From: Rosellinia necatrix
Taxonomy: Eukaryota > Ascomycota > Sordariomycetes > Xylariales > Xylariaceae
Assembly (NCBI GenBank): GCA_021209875.1
Contig: JAGYVD010000004.1
Coordinates: 868,001 to 932,000, forward strand
Direction of reading: 5' to 3'
DNA: 64,000 bases
The notes beneath the pieces were generated by a model. The model was not told the DNA's origin and did no database searches. It saw only the letters and a program-made list of their open reading frames with translations. Both the position numbers and the translations under genes were made by a program. Shown here piece after piece: positions 33,680 to 43,383 of this stretch (position 1 is the first letter of the stretch; every line of letters begins with the position of its first letter).

Positions 33680-36600
33680 ATGACATCGCCAGCATACAAG
33701 GCCTCTGAACGTACATCGGCCGTCACATACAGCCCAGGCACCATCGAGTATGACCTTTTGAACGAAAAATTACATGAACCCACCCTCAGGGCACGGAGGG
33801 CCAATGCGCACCGGCCCTCACCAGCGGAGCGGTTTAGAACCGCGACCGGTAAGAAGTGGTTCATCCCAGTGGGAACGGATGATGAACAGCAGTTCCAATA
33901 CTCTAAGCTGAAAAGAAATGAAGTCCGGATCCTTCGGCTGTACCAGAGCAAGCATCAAGATGACCCACTCAGGGCAGACTTGTTTAAGCGTGATCTGAAC
34001 AGTATCTCTGGCGGCTACGAAGCTCTATCCTATTGCTGGGGCACGCAGAAGGCCACGTACAACATTCATATTCGGGATCTCAATGCGACGACGACACAAG
34101 GCCAGAAACAAACGGGGGTGCCCAGAACGGCTGCCGACATGTGGATGACGGCGGTGAATGCCATCTCTCATATAGACTTCAAGATTAGAAAAAATCTTTA
34201 TGATGCTCTTCGGCAGCTTCGCAGCAAATACCATGATGTCTACCTTTGGGTGGACGCAATCTGCATCGACCAAAGCGAGAAGGGGAAAATCGAGAAAGCA
34301 ATGCAGCTCGCAATGATGGCAAGGATCTACAACTCGGCTTCGAACGTGTGTGTATGGCTCGGGGAGGGTTACGATGGAGCTGATTCTGCCTTTAATCTTG
34401 TGCGAGACATCATGAACTACCGGAATTTCGACGAGATGATATCGGATGTCGCGCAAAAGGAGGCTTGGGGAAATCTTATTTCTATCATGAAAGCGCCTTG
34501 GTTTGGCCGCCGCTGGGTGATCCAGGAGATTGCTCTATCCCGAGATGCCACCATTCACTGTGGCGATCGGAATCTTCACTGGGACGACTTTGCCGATGCT
34601 GTGTCACTCTTGATGGAAAAGATCGAACTCATGCGAGACACTTTCAAAGATGATGTGTTCGACGACGTGGAAACAACTAGCGCCTGTGTACTCGTCCAAA
34701 CGCTTTGTAATGTTTGCCGGAAAGCGGATCAAGGAAAAGAACAAGGCAGGCTTGTTAGTCGTCTGCTAGATGTGGAGACTCTCGTCTCGACTTTATTAGG
34801 CTTTCAGGCTACATTTCCACGAGACACCATATATTCGATCCTTTCTATCGCGAAAGATTTCCCAACCATGACTGAGTCGTGGCAAAACCTACACACAGAG
34901 CAACTCGAAGATGTTATAGCGAAAAAGCTCCACTACATCGCTCGTGAGAAGGTCGCGGTGATGGACAAGAAGGCACACTTAGAAACGGCCCGAGAAAACC
35001 AGAAACATTTGCAGGACTTCGTTCATAAGCAACAAAAGAAGATTGCCGAAAAGCAGAAGGAGAAGGAGGAGGCTAGAATTAATGGGAAACGAGGATTGGA
35101 GGACCAGATTGACCAGGAGCTCAGGGAAATGAAGATCCAGGAAGTGGAAGATGCAGACGAGGCGCTGCGGATACTAGACGACGGCATCCTTCAGCTGACC
35201 GTAAAGATCAAGCAACTAGAGAATCTCCACAAGACTACCGAAAACGAATTGAAGACGGATCCTATTGGAATCCTACCTAATTACAAGTTCAGCCCTAGGG
35301 ATTTGTTCATCGCCTTCGTCACTCGCTCCATCTCTCAATCAGAGTCTCTCGATATCATTTGCCGACACTGGGCTCCCGCGCTGGATGACGACAATGGCGG
35401 GGATATTCTCCCAACATGGATCTCCGGCCTGTCCAAGTCGGCATTTGGCATCCCCGGAACAGGCCAAGGACGGCAGAACGGGGAAAACTTCGTGTCCTAC
35501 TTGCCACACGACCAGCGCAGGCGATATTCGGCGTCCAACTCATCCCCCGCCGTGATAAAAATGATCAAGGACCCCGCACTAGACGTTCAAGGCATCAAAA
35601 GCTTCTCGCAGGTTTACGTGCCCGATATTTCTGTTCCGGCCAAGCTGTCGATGGCGGGTAGCCAGCTGGGGTTGTTGCCTGTGTCGCCGTCCCTGCCTAG
35701 TTCCATTCTCGAGGAGCCCGTAGCTCCCATGCCCCAGGAGCCCGTAGCGACGCGGACGGATAACAGAACGCCTACTTCGGAGAGCAGCTCGCACCCAACC
35801 CCGAACAGCACACCGCCTGATTCGCGCGCTGGGAAGGGGATTATAAGGCGTCTTCTTAAAAGTGCAGTGGGTGGTGGCACCAAGCCCCAATCTTCCACGG
35901 CTTCTTCGCGGGGGTCGAGCGCGTCTTCGCAAGGTCCCTCGGAGGCCAGACCTTCGAAAGGGGAGCCGGCCCAGGGGGAGCCGGCGCAAGGCAGTAACGC
36001 GAACAACGAAAACCCGCCCGACCCTATCCCGCCCCATCGGAGATCCGAGCAACTAGGGAGGCCGGCCAAAAAACCCCCCAAAGCACAGAATACCCTGGAG
36101 ATAAGGCAGCAACACCGCCTGAGCGGCATCCTCTGCGTCGCGGGGTTTGTCCTGGGGACGATCGTCAACCAGTCGGAGGTGATGAAAGGCGGCATCGTCC
36201 CGGGGGAGTGGGTGGCCAAGCTGGGCTGGAAGAAAGACGTCAACAGCGAGAACAGGGTTCCCGATACCCTCTGGAGGCTGCTGGTGGCCGACCGGATGGA
36301 GAGGGGAGGGAAACCGCCGCAGTGGTACAAAAGGGCATGCCTACATGGTCTTGTCGATGACAAAGTGTCGGATAACCAGGGGAACATACATCCGGTCAGA
36401 AAGACGAACAGGAAGATCTCAGAGCTCACCTCCAGGTATTTCAAGAGAGTGGAGACTGTTGTAACGAATCGAAGGGTGTTCGAGCTAAGGCCGGGTAAGG
36501 CGGAATACGAACAGGCAAATGGATTACCAGAACAGGCCCAGGCAGTTAAAGAAGGCCTAGGAAGGGAGGAATTACGACCCGAGGGTGCGCCGGGAAATAC

Positions 36601-36838
36601 CGCCGATAGCGACGAACAGGAGCTGCCAGATCCGATATATGGACTCGCTCCTCAAGGATCCACAGTGTCGGACATTGTCTGCATTTTGTTTGGTTGCTCT
36701 GTTCCGGTAGTACTGTCAGAGCATCAGAACCATGGTAAAACCCGGTATAAGGTCGTTGGTGAGGCCTATGTGCATGGAATGATGGACGGCGAGGCAATGG
36801 GATCACCCTATGTAACAACTTCATTCGAGCTAATTTAA
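33680..36838 (+). CDS. HET-domain (heterokaryon incompatibility) protein
   Basis: A single-exon, 1052-aa cytosolic protein with a HET domain, a TIR-related module that triggers cell death in fungal non-self recognition. HET blocks are YEALSYCWG (113-121), LYDALRQLR then LWVDAICIDQ (189-198), MARIYNSASNVCVWLGE, and PWFGRRWVIQEIALS (273-287) with IHCG. A Lys/Glu-rich coiled coil (about 410-527) is inserted between RDTIYSILSIAKDFP and YKFSPRDLFIAFVTRSI, which usually lie close together in HET proteins. Residues about 690-830 are Ser/Pro-rich and disordered. The C-terminal block ILFGCSVPVVL...YKVVGEAYVHGMMDGEAM is a common end of HET proteins. No NACHT/NB-ARC or repeat domain is present. Its neighbor 73 bp downstream is on the opposite strand. 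It is the first of three adjacent possible cell-death genes. Confidence 0.92.
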   Translation: MTSPAYKASERTSAVTYSPGTIEYDLLNEKLHEPTLRARRANAHRPSPAERFRTATGKKWFIPVGTDDEQQFQYSKLKRNEVRILRLYQSKHQDDPLRADLFKRDLNSISGGYEALSYCWGTQKATYNIHIRDLNATTTQGQKQTGVPRTAADMWMTAVNAISHIDFKIRKNLYDALRQLRSKYHDVYLWVDAICIDQSEKGKIEKAMQLAMMARIYNSASNVCVWLGEGYDGADSAFNLVRDIMNYRNFDEMISDVAQKEAWGNLISIMKAPWFGRRWVIQEIALSRDATIHCGDRNLHWDDFADAVSLLMEKIELMRDTFKDDVFDDVETTSACVLVQTLCNVCRKADQGKEQGRLVSRLLDVETLVSTLLGFQATFPRDTIYSILSIAKDFPTMTESWQNLHTEQLEDVIAKKLHYIAREKVAVMDKKAHLETARENQKHLQDFVHKQQKKIAEKQKEKEEARINGKRGLEDQIDQELREMKIQEVEDADEALRILDDGILQLTVKIKQLENLHKTTENELKTDPIGILPNYKFSPRDLFIAFVTRSISQSESLDIICRHWAPALDDDNGGDILPTWISGLSKSAFGIPGTGQGRQNGENFVSYLPHDQRRRYSASNSSPAVIKMIKDPALDVQGIKSFSQVYVPDISVPAKLSMAGSQLGLLPVSPSLPSSILEEPVAPMPQEPVATRTDNRTPTSESSSHPTPNSTPPDSRAGKGIIRRLLKSAVGGGTKPQSSTASSRGSSASSQGPSEARPSKGEPAQGEPAQGSNANNENPPDPIPPHRRSEQLGRPAKKPPKAQNTLEIRQQHRLSGILCVAGFVLGTIVNQSEVMKGGIVPGEWVAKLGWKKDVNSENRVPDTLWRLLVADRMERGGKPPQWYKRACLHGLVDDKVSDNQGNIHPVRKTNRKISELTSRYFKRVETVVTNRRVFELRPGKAEYEQANGLPEQAQAVKEGLGREELRPEGAPGNTADSDEQELPDPIYGLAPQGSTVSDIVCILFGCSVPVVLSEHQNHGKTRYKVVGEAYVHGMMDGEAMGSPYVTTSFELI

Positions 36839-36911
36839 AAGTATTGAGCCTAGTATATGATCTAACTAGGTCTTGACATTATACCAAAAAGAAATAGAGC
36901 CCCAATCTAAA

Positions 36912-37772
36912 TCAACCAAACTTGGTGAATGATGTTCCCTCACATTCATCCTCGTCAATCTCGTCAACAGTGTCTCCTTCATCCGGGAGGTCGAAATCAG
37001 TACCGGTTGCATCATAATCCTCAACGCCATCGGTGTCGATCTCGACAGTCGGCTGAATGGGAGCGTCCTCCTCACCGAGTAGCCCATTTTTATCGTAATC
37101 TGATTGCTTTACACCACCCCTTGCCTTGATCTTGAGTTTTCGAAGCCGGAAAGCAAACACCACAGGCTGCGTCGGAGAGGAGGTCGCAGAGTTAGACAAG
37201 CCGTTCCAAAGCTCGACAGTTGGGCCAACCGTAATGGGAACTCCTAGAACCGACGGGTCAAGCCCAACGGAGCCGCCGAATCCATATGACGTGGCGAAGT
37301 CGGACAGCGCTGATGCGCCGAACGCGACCTTAACTCCGGTAACCATGTAGAGGCTCGTATGACCCAGCCAACTCTGGTTTGTTTGGATATAAAGCTGAAC
37401 ACTTATATCCAATAGACTTTGTCGCACGTACTCAACAGATGGCACGAACCAGATGGTTCTGAGGTTGTCGAATGACCAGTGTTCCCCTGCGTCCGTGCCA
37501 TACTCGGTGTTGAAATTGGCGTTCAATAGACCGGGAAGCTCTCCAAATATACCAATGCTCTTCTTTTTTGATTTAGCAAGGGCAATGCTTGAAGGGCCAG
37601 AGTTGAAGACATAGACTTTCTCCAGACACGATATCGGGTCAACAGGAGGACTATTGATCGGCTCAAAAACAAATCTTGGGTCAGATATGATACTGCCAAG
37701 TTGAATCGGGCCGTCAACAGGCACCTCGGGAATCTCGGGAAGGAAATAATGCTTCTTTCGCCCTAGTGACAT
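36912..37772 (-). CDS. Uncharacterized fungal protein, candidate gasdermin-like pore former
   Basis: I choose the ATG at 37772 (MSLGRKKHYFLPEIPEVPVD), giving 286 aa in one exon; the frame is open upstream to 37874. The body alternates polar and hydrophobic residues in beta-strand style: GPIQLGSIISDPRFVF, LYMVTGVKVAFGAS, GVPITVGPTVEL and VVFAFRLRKLKIK. It has no signal peptide or long TM helix. After FAFRLRKLKIKARGG comes a strongly acidic, probably disordered tail (about residues 225-286). Size, fold pattern and a short detachable tail, together with a subtilisin-like protease gene starting 554 bp away in the divergent direction, match the known gasdermin/protease pairs of fungi (the Podospora HET-Q1/HET-Q2 type). 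I could not align it; the gasdermin label is inference, while the gene itself is well supported. Confidence 0.7.
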   Translation of the reverse strand: MSLGRKKHYFLPEIPEVPVDGPIQLGSIISDPRFVFEPINSPPVDPISCLEKVYVFNSGPSSIALAKSKKKSIGIFGELPGLLNANFNTEYGTDAGEHWSFDNLRTIWFVPSVEYVRQSLLDISVQLYIQTNQSWLGHTSLYMVTGVKVAFGASALSDFATSYGFGGSVGLDPSVLGVPITVGPTVELWNGLSNSATSSPTQPVVFAFRLRKLKIKARGGVKQSDYDKNGLLGEEDAPIQPTVEIDTDGVEDYDATGTDFDLPDEGDTVDEIDEDECEGTSFTKFG

Positions 37773-38325
37773 GGTTACGGATGGTGGTATGTTGATTAAT
37801 ACGTGCGAGATTCGTAGATTGCCAGTCGTTGAGGGGAATGCGAAGGAGTTTGATATCAATGCAGCGGAGGGCAACCCCTCTCATTATCTTTGGTTATAAC
37901 ATGCTCACATGGGGGCCAAGACAACATACACAAAGGGTTTGGGAAGCTTGATTAGTTTACGTAGTAGAACGCCAGGGTGTGGTGATGATTGGCTCGTTGA
38001 GCTGTAATGGCAAGACGAGTCTTGCAGATATTTGAGGCCCCCAACGACATGGTCTTTCGTTGGCGTGACCATCGATGTATAGGTACTTTCGAATACTCCT
38101 GGTAAGGGTATGTACCCAGTACCTGTTGGATTATTGGCTGCGCAACGTAGGCCGGACATTCTATTCAGCCGCCCGATGCGATGCCTGGTCACAGATAAAA
38201 CCCGGGACTACACCAGGCCAAAGACATAGTCTAGAGATTCTGCCGTAAGAACGGAGAAATTTCTGACACATACTCACCCTCGTATCAATCATCAAACCAG
38301 CTTTTGTGCGGCGAATTACGGCATT
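37773..38325. promoter_or_regulatory. Shared upstream region of a divergent gene pair
   Basis: The 553 bp between two divergent start codons is the only place for both promoters. No operator or clear TATA box is identified; co-regulation is an inference from layout. Confidence 0.4.
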
Positions 38326-40156
38326 ATGGGCGGGGCAGACGCGGAGGCAGATGCTTTAAGTACTTATTACACAGCTGTAGATGCTGCGAAAGAGCTGATC
38401 AGGGAGAACTTGCGGGATCAGGGGATGGAGAAATGGAGTTGTGCTCTCGGTAGTGTGGGGCCACATATACCTGCCGAGAAGTTGAGTAGGTTCCATTCCG
38501 ATTTCATGGCGTTTCGGGTGAGAACGCTCGGGAATGATACAAGCTCAGACTCTGGCGAACAAAGTAACAATATCCAGGATAGCGACAACGAGGCAGGCAG
38601 CGACGGTTCCGATGTTGATCGTGTAGCGATAATGAGAATGCACGAGGCTGAGTTCGGGAAGCTAGGGAAGAGCAATACCATGAAGCCTCAGAAGAATCTC
38701 AGAGGGCCGCCTAGCCGCTCATCCACTATTCAGACACTCAAGCGAAGCAGGACGACGCAAATACCATACATACGTAATGATGACCTATCCTACACATCCC
38801 GTCGCGATGCAGACAGGGCCGCTACACCACCAGAAGGAACGTGGACCAGGGGGGCTGCAGCAATGAGCAAGCCAAGAACAATCCCCGAGCCTACTACCAC
38901 AAGTCCGACCTTCAACAAGTTGAACAATAGTAGATTACACCAGAATGAGGACCAGGCAACGAGGAACAGTACGCAACCTCATCCTTCCACCGCACCCGGT
39001 GTGCCCGCTAGTCACAAAGAGTGAGTCTGGCCTGACCTCCCATCACGGATGATGACAACTAAAGTGCCGCTACAGAAATGACTGGTTTGCCAGTCTCGAG
39101 TCGACAGCCCATAAGTTCGTGTACGGCGAGAAACGTGGATTCTGGCCAAAGCAACCGGTCAAGGTCGCTATTCTCGACAGCGGATTCGCCCTTACTGGCG
39201 CTGCGCGCGAAGCCATGAAACCATACTCACCTCGAGTAAGAAAGAAGGAGACTTTCACGAAGGAGTTTGACCTTAAGAATCCCCAAGAACGGTTAAAAGC
39301 TCTGGACGACCCCAGCGGGCATGGAACAACAGTAGCCTACCAGGTGATGAAGACCTGTCCCTCTGCGCATGTGTATATTGCCAAGGTCACTATCGCCGGG
39401 CGCGATGGCAGGAAGGCCGTGCCGGACAAGGAGGCCGTGGCTCGCGCCATCCGGCATGCTGCCACTTCGACGGCCAAGGGCGGCTGGGGCGTCGACGTCA
39501 TCAACATGTCCTTTGGATGGAGCGAGTCGGAGCTGCCTCGGCGGAATACCGTCGCCGAGGAGGCCTCTGCCATCACTGAGGGGATCTCCGCCGCCATCGA
39601 CTTCGCCGACAAGCAGGGGGTACTCCTCTTCGCCGCCGCGTCCAACTACGGCCTCACCGAGCGCAACGAGGTCTTCTACCCCGCGCGAGACCACCGGGTC
39701 ATCTCAGTCGACGCCGAGGATGGCCGTGGCAACCCGGCGTTGTTCGCGATACGTGAGGTGCGGGGAGATGGGGGCGTTAGGTACTGCGCGCCAGGCCTCG
39801 GTATCAAGAGCCCTATCTTAGCAGAGCCAATGTGCGGGAGCTCCTTCGCGTGCCCAGTGGCGGCGGGTGTGGCGGCTTTGGTACTAGAGTTCGCGAGACA
39901 CGAGAGCGTATCTCTCAGTAAAAGCGAGAGCGTGCAAAGCGCTCTATCGGACGCGCGCGGGATGTTGAAGGTGTTTGGGCTAATGTCGCAACAGGCGGCG
40001 AATAATCCGGGCTTCAAGATGCTCTATCCGTGGCATTTCTTAGGACATGAGATCAGAGGGAAGGTTGAACTCGACATTATTGGTCAGTTGCGAATTGAAT
40101 TTGGGGAGGAGTTAGGAAAAGAGATTAAGCATTCCGTGACATGGGGAGCTGCCTAG
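38326..40156 (+). CDS. Subtilisin-like (S8) serine protease with N-terminal domain
   Basis: Two exons, 38326-39020 and 39076-40156 (intron gtgagt...acag, 55 nt, in phase), encode 591 aa. There is no signal peptide, so it is probably intracellular, unlike secreted subtilases. Residues 1-65 form a helical start (STYYTAVDAAKELIRENL). Residues 70-235 are Ser/Asn/Thr-rich and low-complexity. The S8 domain follows with catalytic Asp in KVAILDSG (D266), His in PSGHGTTVAY (H314), the oxyanion Asn in AAASNYG (N422) and Ser in CGSSFACPVAAG (S488). All catalytic residues are present. It is divergent from the 286-aa candidate pore former and 1.5 kb from the HET gene. An intracellular subtilase beside such a gene suggests it cleaves its neighbor's product. 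Confidence 0.88.
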
Positions 40157-40234
40157 ATAGACGACTTCAGGTGCGCATAGCTTACTAGGTACCTAGTTAT
40201 ATCTTTTAGATTAACTTCTGCTCAAGTTGCTGTA

Positions 40235-41371
40235 CTAGGGTAGGAGTGGCGTATCCTCGTGGACAGTGCTGTTATCTCCATCCGATTCCTCATCCGACTC
40301 ATTCTCGTCTCCCGAAATAGCAAACGAGGATATCGCCCTCTCTCGAACCAACCAAGTAAGGCAAAGCGCGGCCCCGGGGCCCAGAAACACGGAGAACACC
40401 ACCATTAGTACGGTAGGGACGATGCTGGCCTCGGCGAACACCCAGTATAGCACCGTGGCGACGATATATACGAAGTCGATCTTCATAAACTTAAGGGCCA
40501 TGCGTGTCATCGTCCGGCTGTCATCCTTGCAGAACAGATTCCAGATAAAGAGGGCATGAGTGAGGAGACCGGCAATGAAGGGTAAAGCGTAGACTATGGT
40601 TACCGAAGCTGGGTGAGCCTCAAGATAAAGAGGCCCGTTGTCTCTCAGCAGCCTGACCGTTACCCATAGAACAACTCGATGGACGATGGCCACCCATAAC
40701 GGGAAGAAGAGCCAGACGATGATGGCCGGGACATTTTTGAAAACGAGCATCAGAATAGCCGGGAGCATGAAGCCGATCGACACCGCGACGGGGATGGCGT
40801 AGACCTCGGCGCGGGTAGCAAAGCTCCGCTCCATCATGACACGATCCTCGTCCTCGAACAGACCCGGGCTCGCCTGGCCGTCCTCCAGCACTCCTTGCTT
40901 GTCTCCCTCGCCCCTGATGTCCTTAGCACGCTTCAGGAAGGCCGGGACGATCCACAGGTCCCAGACGAAGGTCCCGCCGACAAGGTTGAACACCAGCCAA
41001 CTGGGCGTGGGCGAGCGGATGGTCCAGCTCCGCTGGTTGCACGCCCGGGCGGCCTCCACGCGGCAGGCGGTGAGCAGGGCGCCGAGGAACGCCAGGAAGA
41101 CGCTGACCTGGGCGATGCCGCGCATCGAGGCGGTCAGGTACATGATGATGGAGACCAGGAAGCACGCGGGCGCGCCCAGGACGGGGATGCGCGAGATCTC
41201 GGGCAGCGTCGCCCGCGAGTGGCACTCCGAGTAGAGCAGGGGCGCGTTGACGTCGCCGTGGACCGTGAAGGTGACCACGGCCAGGACGGACAGGAGGACG
41301 GGCACGATGAGCACGTAATGCAGGGGCAGCTGGTGAACCAGCGGTTGGCGGATGTTGATGCGCATCATCAT
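40235..41371 (-). CDS. Multi-pass fungal membrane protein, unknown function
   Basis: I choose the ATG at 41371 (MMMRINIRQPLVHQLPLHYV), giving 378 aa. The open frame continues upstream to 41587, but that part lies over tandem repeats and has no conserved look. At least seven hydrophobic helices are seen, among them YVLIVPVLLSVLAVVTFTV, ACFLVSIIMYLTASM, VSVFLAFLGALLTACR, WLVFNLVGGTFVWDLWIV, SIGFMLPAILMLVF and VPTVLMVVFSVFLGPGAAL. The motif NLVGGTFVWDLWIVPAFLKRAKDI is followed by an acidic cytosolic loop. The C-terminus is acidic (ENESDEESDGDNS) and ends TPLLP, which resembles a dileucine sorting signal. I do not recognize the family. Its 3' end lies 78 bp from that of the protease gene (convergent). 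Confidence 0.7.
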   Translation of the reverse strand: MMMRINIRQPLVHQLPLHYVLIVPVLLSVLAVVTFTVHGDVNAPLLYSECHSRATLPEISRIPVLGAPACFLVSIIMYLTASMRGIAQVSVFLAFLGALLTACRVEAARACNQRSWTIRSPTPSWLVFNLVGGTFVWDLWIVPAFLKRAKDIRGEGDKQGVLEDGQASPGLFEDEDRVMMERSFATRAEVYAIPVAVSIGFMLPAILMLVFKNVPAIIVWLFFPLWVAIVHRVVLWVTVRLLRDNGPLYLEAHPASVTIVYALPFIAGLLTHALFIWNLFCKDDSRTMTRMALKFMKIDFVYIVATVLYWVFAEASIVPTVLMVVFSVFLGPGAALCLTWLVRERAISSFAISGDENESDEESDGDNSTVHEDTPLLP

Positions 41372-41395
41372 GACGACCGAACCTCCTGCTCTTGC

Positions 41396-41600
41396 TTTGT
41401 GGAAATGGCGTGGAAACGGTGTAGAAACGGTGTGGAAACGATAATGGATGAGGAAAAGGAAAAGAGAAGGGGGATAAAATCCCTCGGGTGGTAGAAAAGG
41501 CCACTCACAGTCCGATGGAGGTTGTTGTGGTGAACATAAACAAGTGGTGAACATAAACAGGTGGTGGCATAAAACAGGTGGTGACATAAATAGGTGGTCA
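41396..41600. repeat. Two short tandem arrays upstream of the membrane-protein gene
   Basis: About 41396-41440 holds an 11-bp unit (GGTGTGGAAAC, about four copies with changes). About 41529-41600 holds a 16-17-bp unit (GGTGGTGAACATAAACA type, four copies). Both lie in the 5' flank. Confidence 0.7.
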
Positions 41601-42032
41601 TGGGTTTTAAGAGTGGGTTAGGTAATCAAAAACCAACCAACCTCTGGAAGGCATATGATCTGGTCTGGGGTAGCAGTGCAGGTGCACTGTATTGGGGATA
41701 TATATATGCACTGTACGCCACCCAGCGGGTGCATCACATCACATCATCCATCCACCCATAGGCTAGACATCTGTGTGTGCCATGGTGTACGATGGTGTGC
41801 CATGGTGAACGAGACACAACAACACCGGGTAGTCCACTCTTTTAACATATAAGGCGTTGTAGACACTGTGACTCCAATCTCTTTTGTAGATTTGGTTCTT
41901 CTGTAGTGCGGTGTGGGATGGACGCTCTATGTCATGGTATGCTGGTGTGCTGGTATGCTGGTATGCTGTACACTTGTTTATACATATTTCTACAATGGTC
42001 GTCGGCAATCCTATTTACTCATCACGGTTCTC

Positions 42033-42944
42033 TTATAGTCGAACCTTTCTGATTATCCTTTCGCGCACGATCCTACCTGCCGTCTTGGCTCCGTTTTGCA
42101 AAGCGATGGCGCCGACGAGGGCATACACAGCACTGGCCATGACCGCGGGGAGCCCCGAGCCTGCTAAATTCTCATGCTAGAAATACAGCGTTAGCGTTCG
42201 GCGCCCGTGTATATATATGAATATGAGACCATCCGCTTGGCTCACCATCCGAGGTTTCCACCTCACTACCTTCGACAAGCCCGTGGCTACGGCAAGTTTT
42301 GCCAACTGGTCCAGCGTGAAGAGTTCGCTCGGCTGGGTTATGGATAGGTTATCGACACTCCGAAGAGAGGGATCCTCGAAGGGCTCTCGCTCGTCGGCAA
42401 ATGGATCGGCAGGAATGGTGTCGTATTTTTTGGGAGAGATAATAATGGACTCTGTAGCTTCCAGGAGACATAGCTGTCGACCTAGGGACGGTCAGTTACC
42501 TAGTCTCATCATCGTAGGTCGCCTGACGGTACCAAAAAAAGCCAAGCGATCGTTGAACCCCCTCCGGCCCTGGTCGAAGCTCTTGTGTGTTACGGCGAGC
42601 CACTTCAATTCTTCCGGCAGCAGCTTGTCGCCATCACGGCCGAGAAACGCGACGAGAGCTTGGTCCAGCTTTTGCGGATCCTCATTTACCTGCCATGGGC
42701 GAGTGTTGGGGTTCTTTTGGATGTGAGGAGAAAAGGGCGCTTTCATGCGCATGGGCGTATAACTCCATCGGGGCGGGTCGGCTGTTGCGACCTTGGCTTC
42801 TGAAGATCGGGGTGTCGAAGAGGTGAATGTTCGCGAACACGTCGGAATGGGGGGACGGGTTACGGTAGGTCCATTTCGGCTCCTGTAGTGCCTCAGCGCT
42901 TGCCGTGAAAAGCACACAGCCGGTCGGGGAGTCGTTGTGGCCAT
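42033..42944 (-). CDS. mrpl15: Mitochondrial large-subunit ribosomal protein mL57 (Mrpl15), RNase III-like
   Basis: This 263-aa structural protein of the mitochondrial large ribosomal subunit has an RNase III-related fold; family members are not known as nucleases. Exons are 42944-42533, 42481-42246 and 42176-42033, all in phase. The Arg/Ser-rich N-terminus (MATTTPRPAVCFSRQALRHY) fits a mitochondrial presequence. The domain begins LDQALVAFLGRDGDKLLPEE and continues LKWLAVTHKSFDQGRRGFND-RLAFFGRQL across intron 1. DQLAKLAVATGLSKVVRW follows, and the end is AVYALVGAIALQNGAKTAG. The stop is just past KVRL. I give the Mrpl15 name from the combination of the domain, size and presequence. Confidence 0.85.
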
Positions 42945-43383
42945 TGGGGCGGTGCCTCTATCGCATGAGGTCGCTGGCGATAAGTGATGGGGTTATTGCT
43001 TGGGTGAATATTGGTGTTGAGAAAGCTGCTTTGGGTGCTTTTTTTCATTGGTGGGGCCTTGATATGGACAGCCAATCATAGGTAGCCAATGGCAGGCATG
43101 TAGTTAGTTAGGTGGTTTCCTGGCGGTAGGTTGTATTTAAGGTTAGGCATGCTAATTGACCCCCACCACCTGCAAGCACCTACCTACCTACCTAAATATG
43201 ATCTGTCGTCACTCCCGCAATCCCACCTCCCCATCAAATAAACAAACAAACTCCTTGTAATGAATTACCTTTAATCTAGCCTCTTCGCCCATTCCACTCC
43301 TTCAATCCAAAATATGAAATCACATTAGCCTTGTTCCGTGGCGCACATATCGATCCTATGACTACAGTATCGCAAAACGCCAT

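Noticed and set aside
37773..37874. 34-residue N-terminal extension of the 286-aa candidate pore former
   Set aside because: MSLGRKKHYF begins the folded part; the extension is unremarkable and probably 5' UTR.
41372..41587. N-terminal extension of the membrane protein
   Set aside because: The added 72 residues overlap tandem repeats and look non-coding; MMMRINIRQ is the more plausible start.
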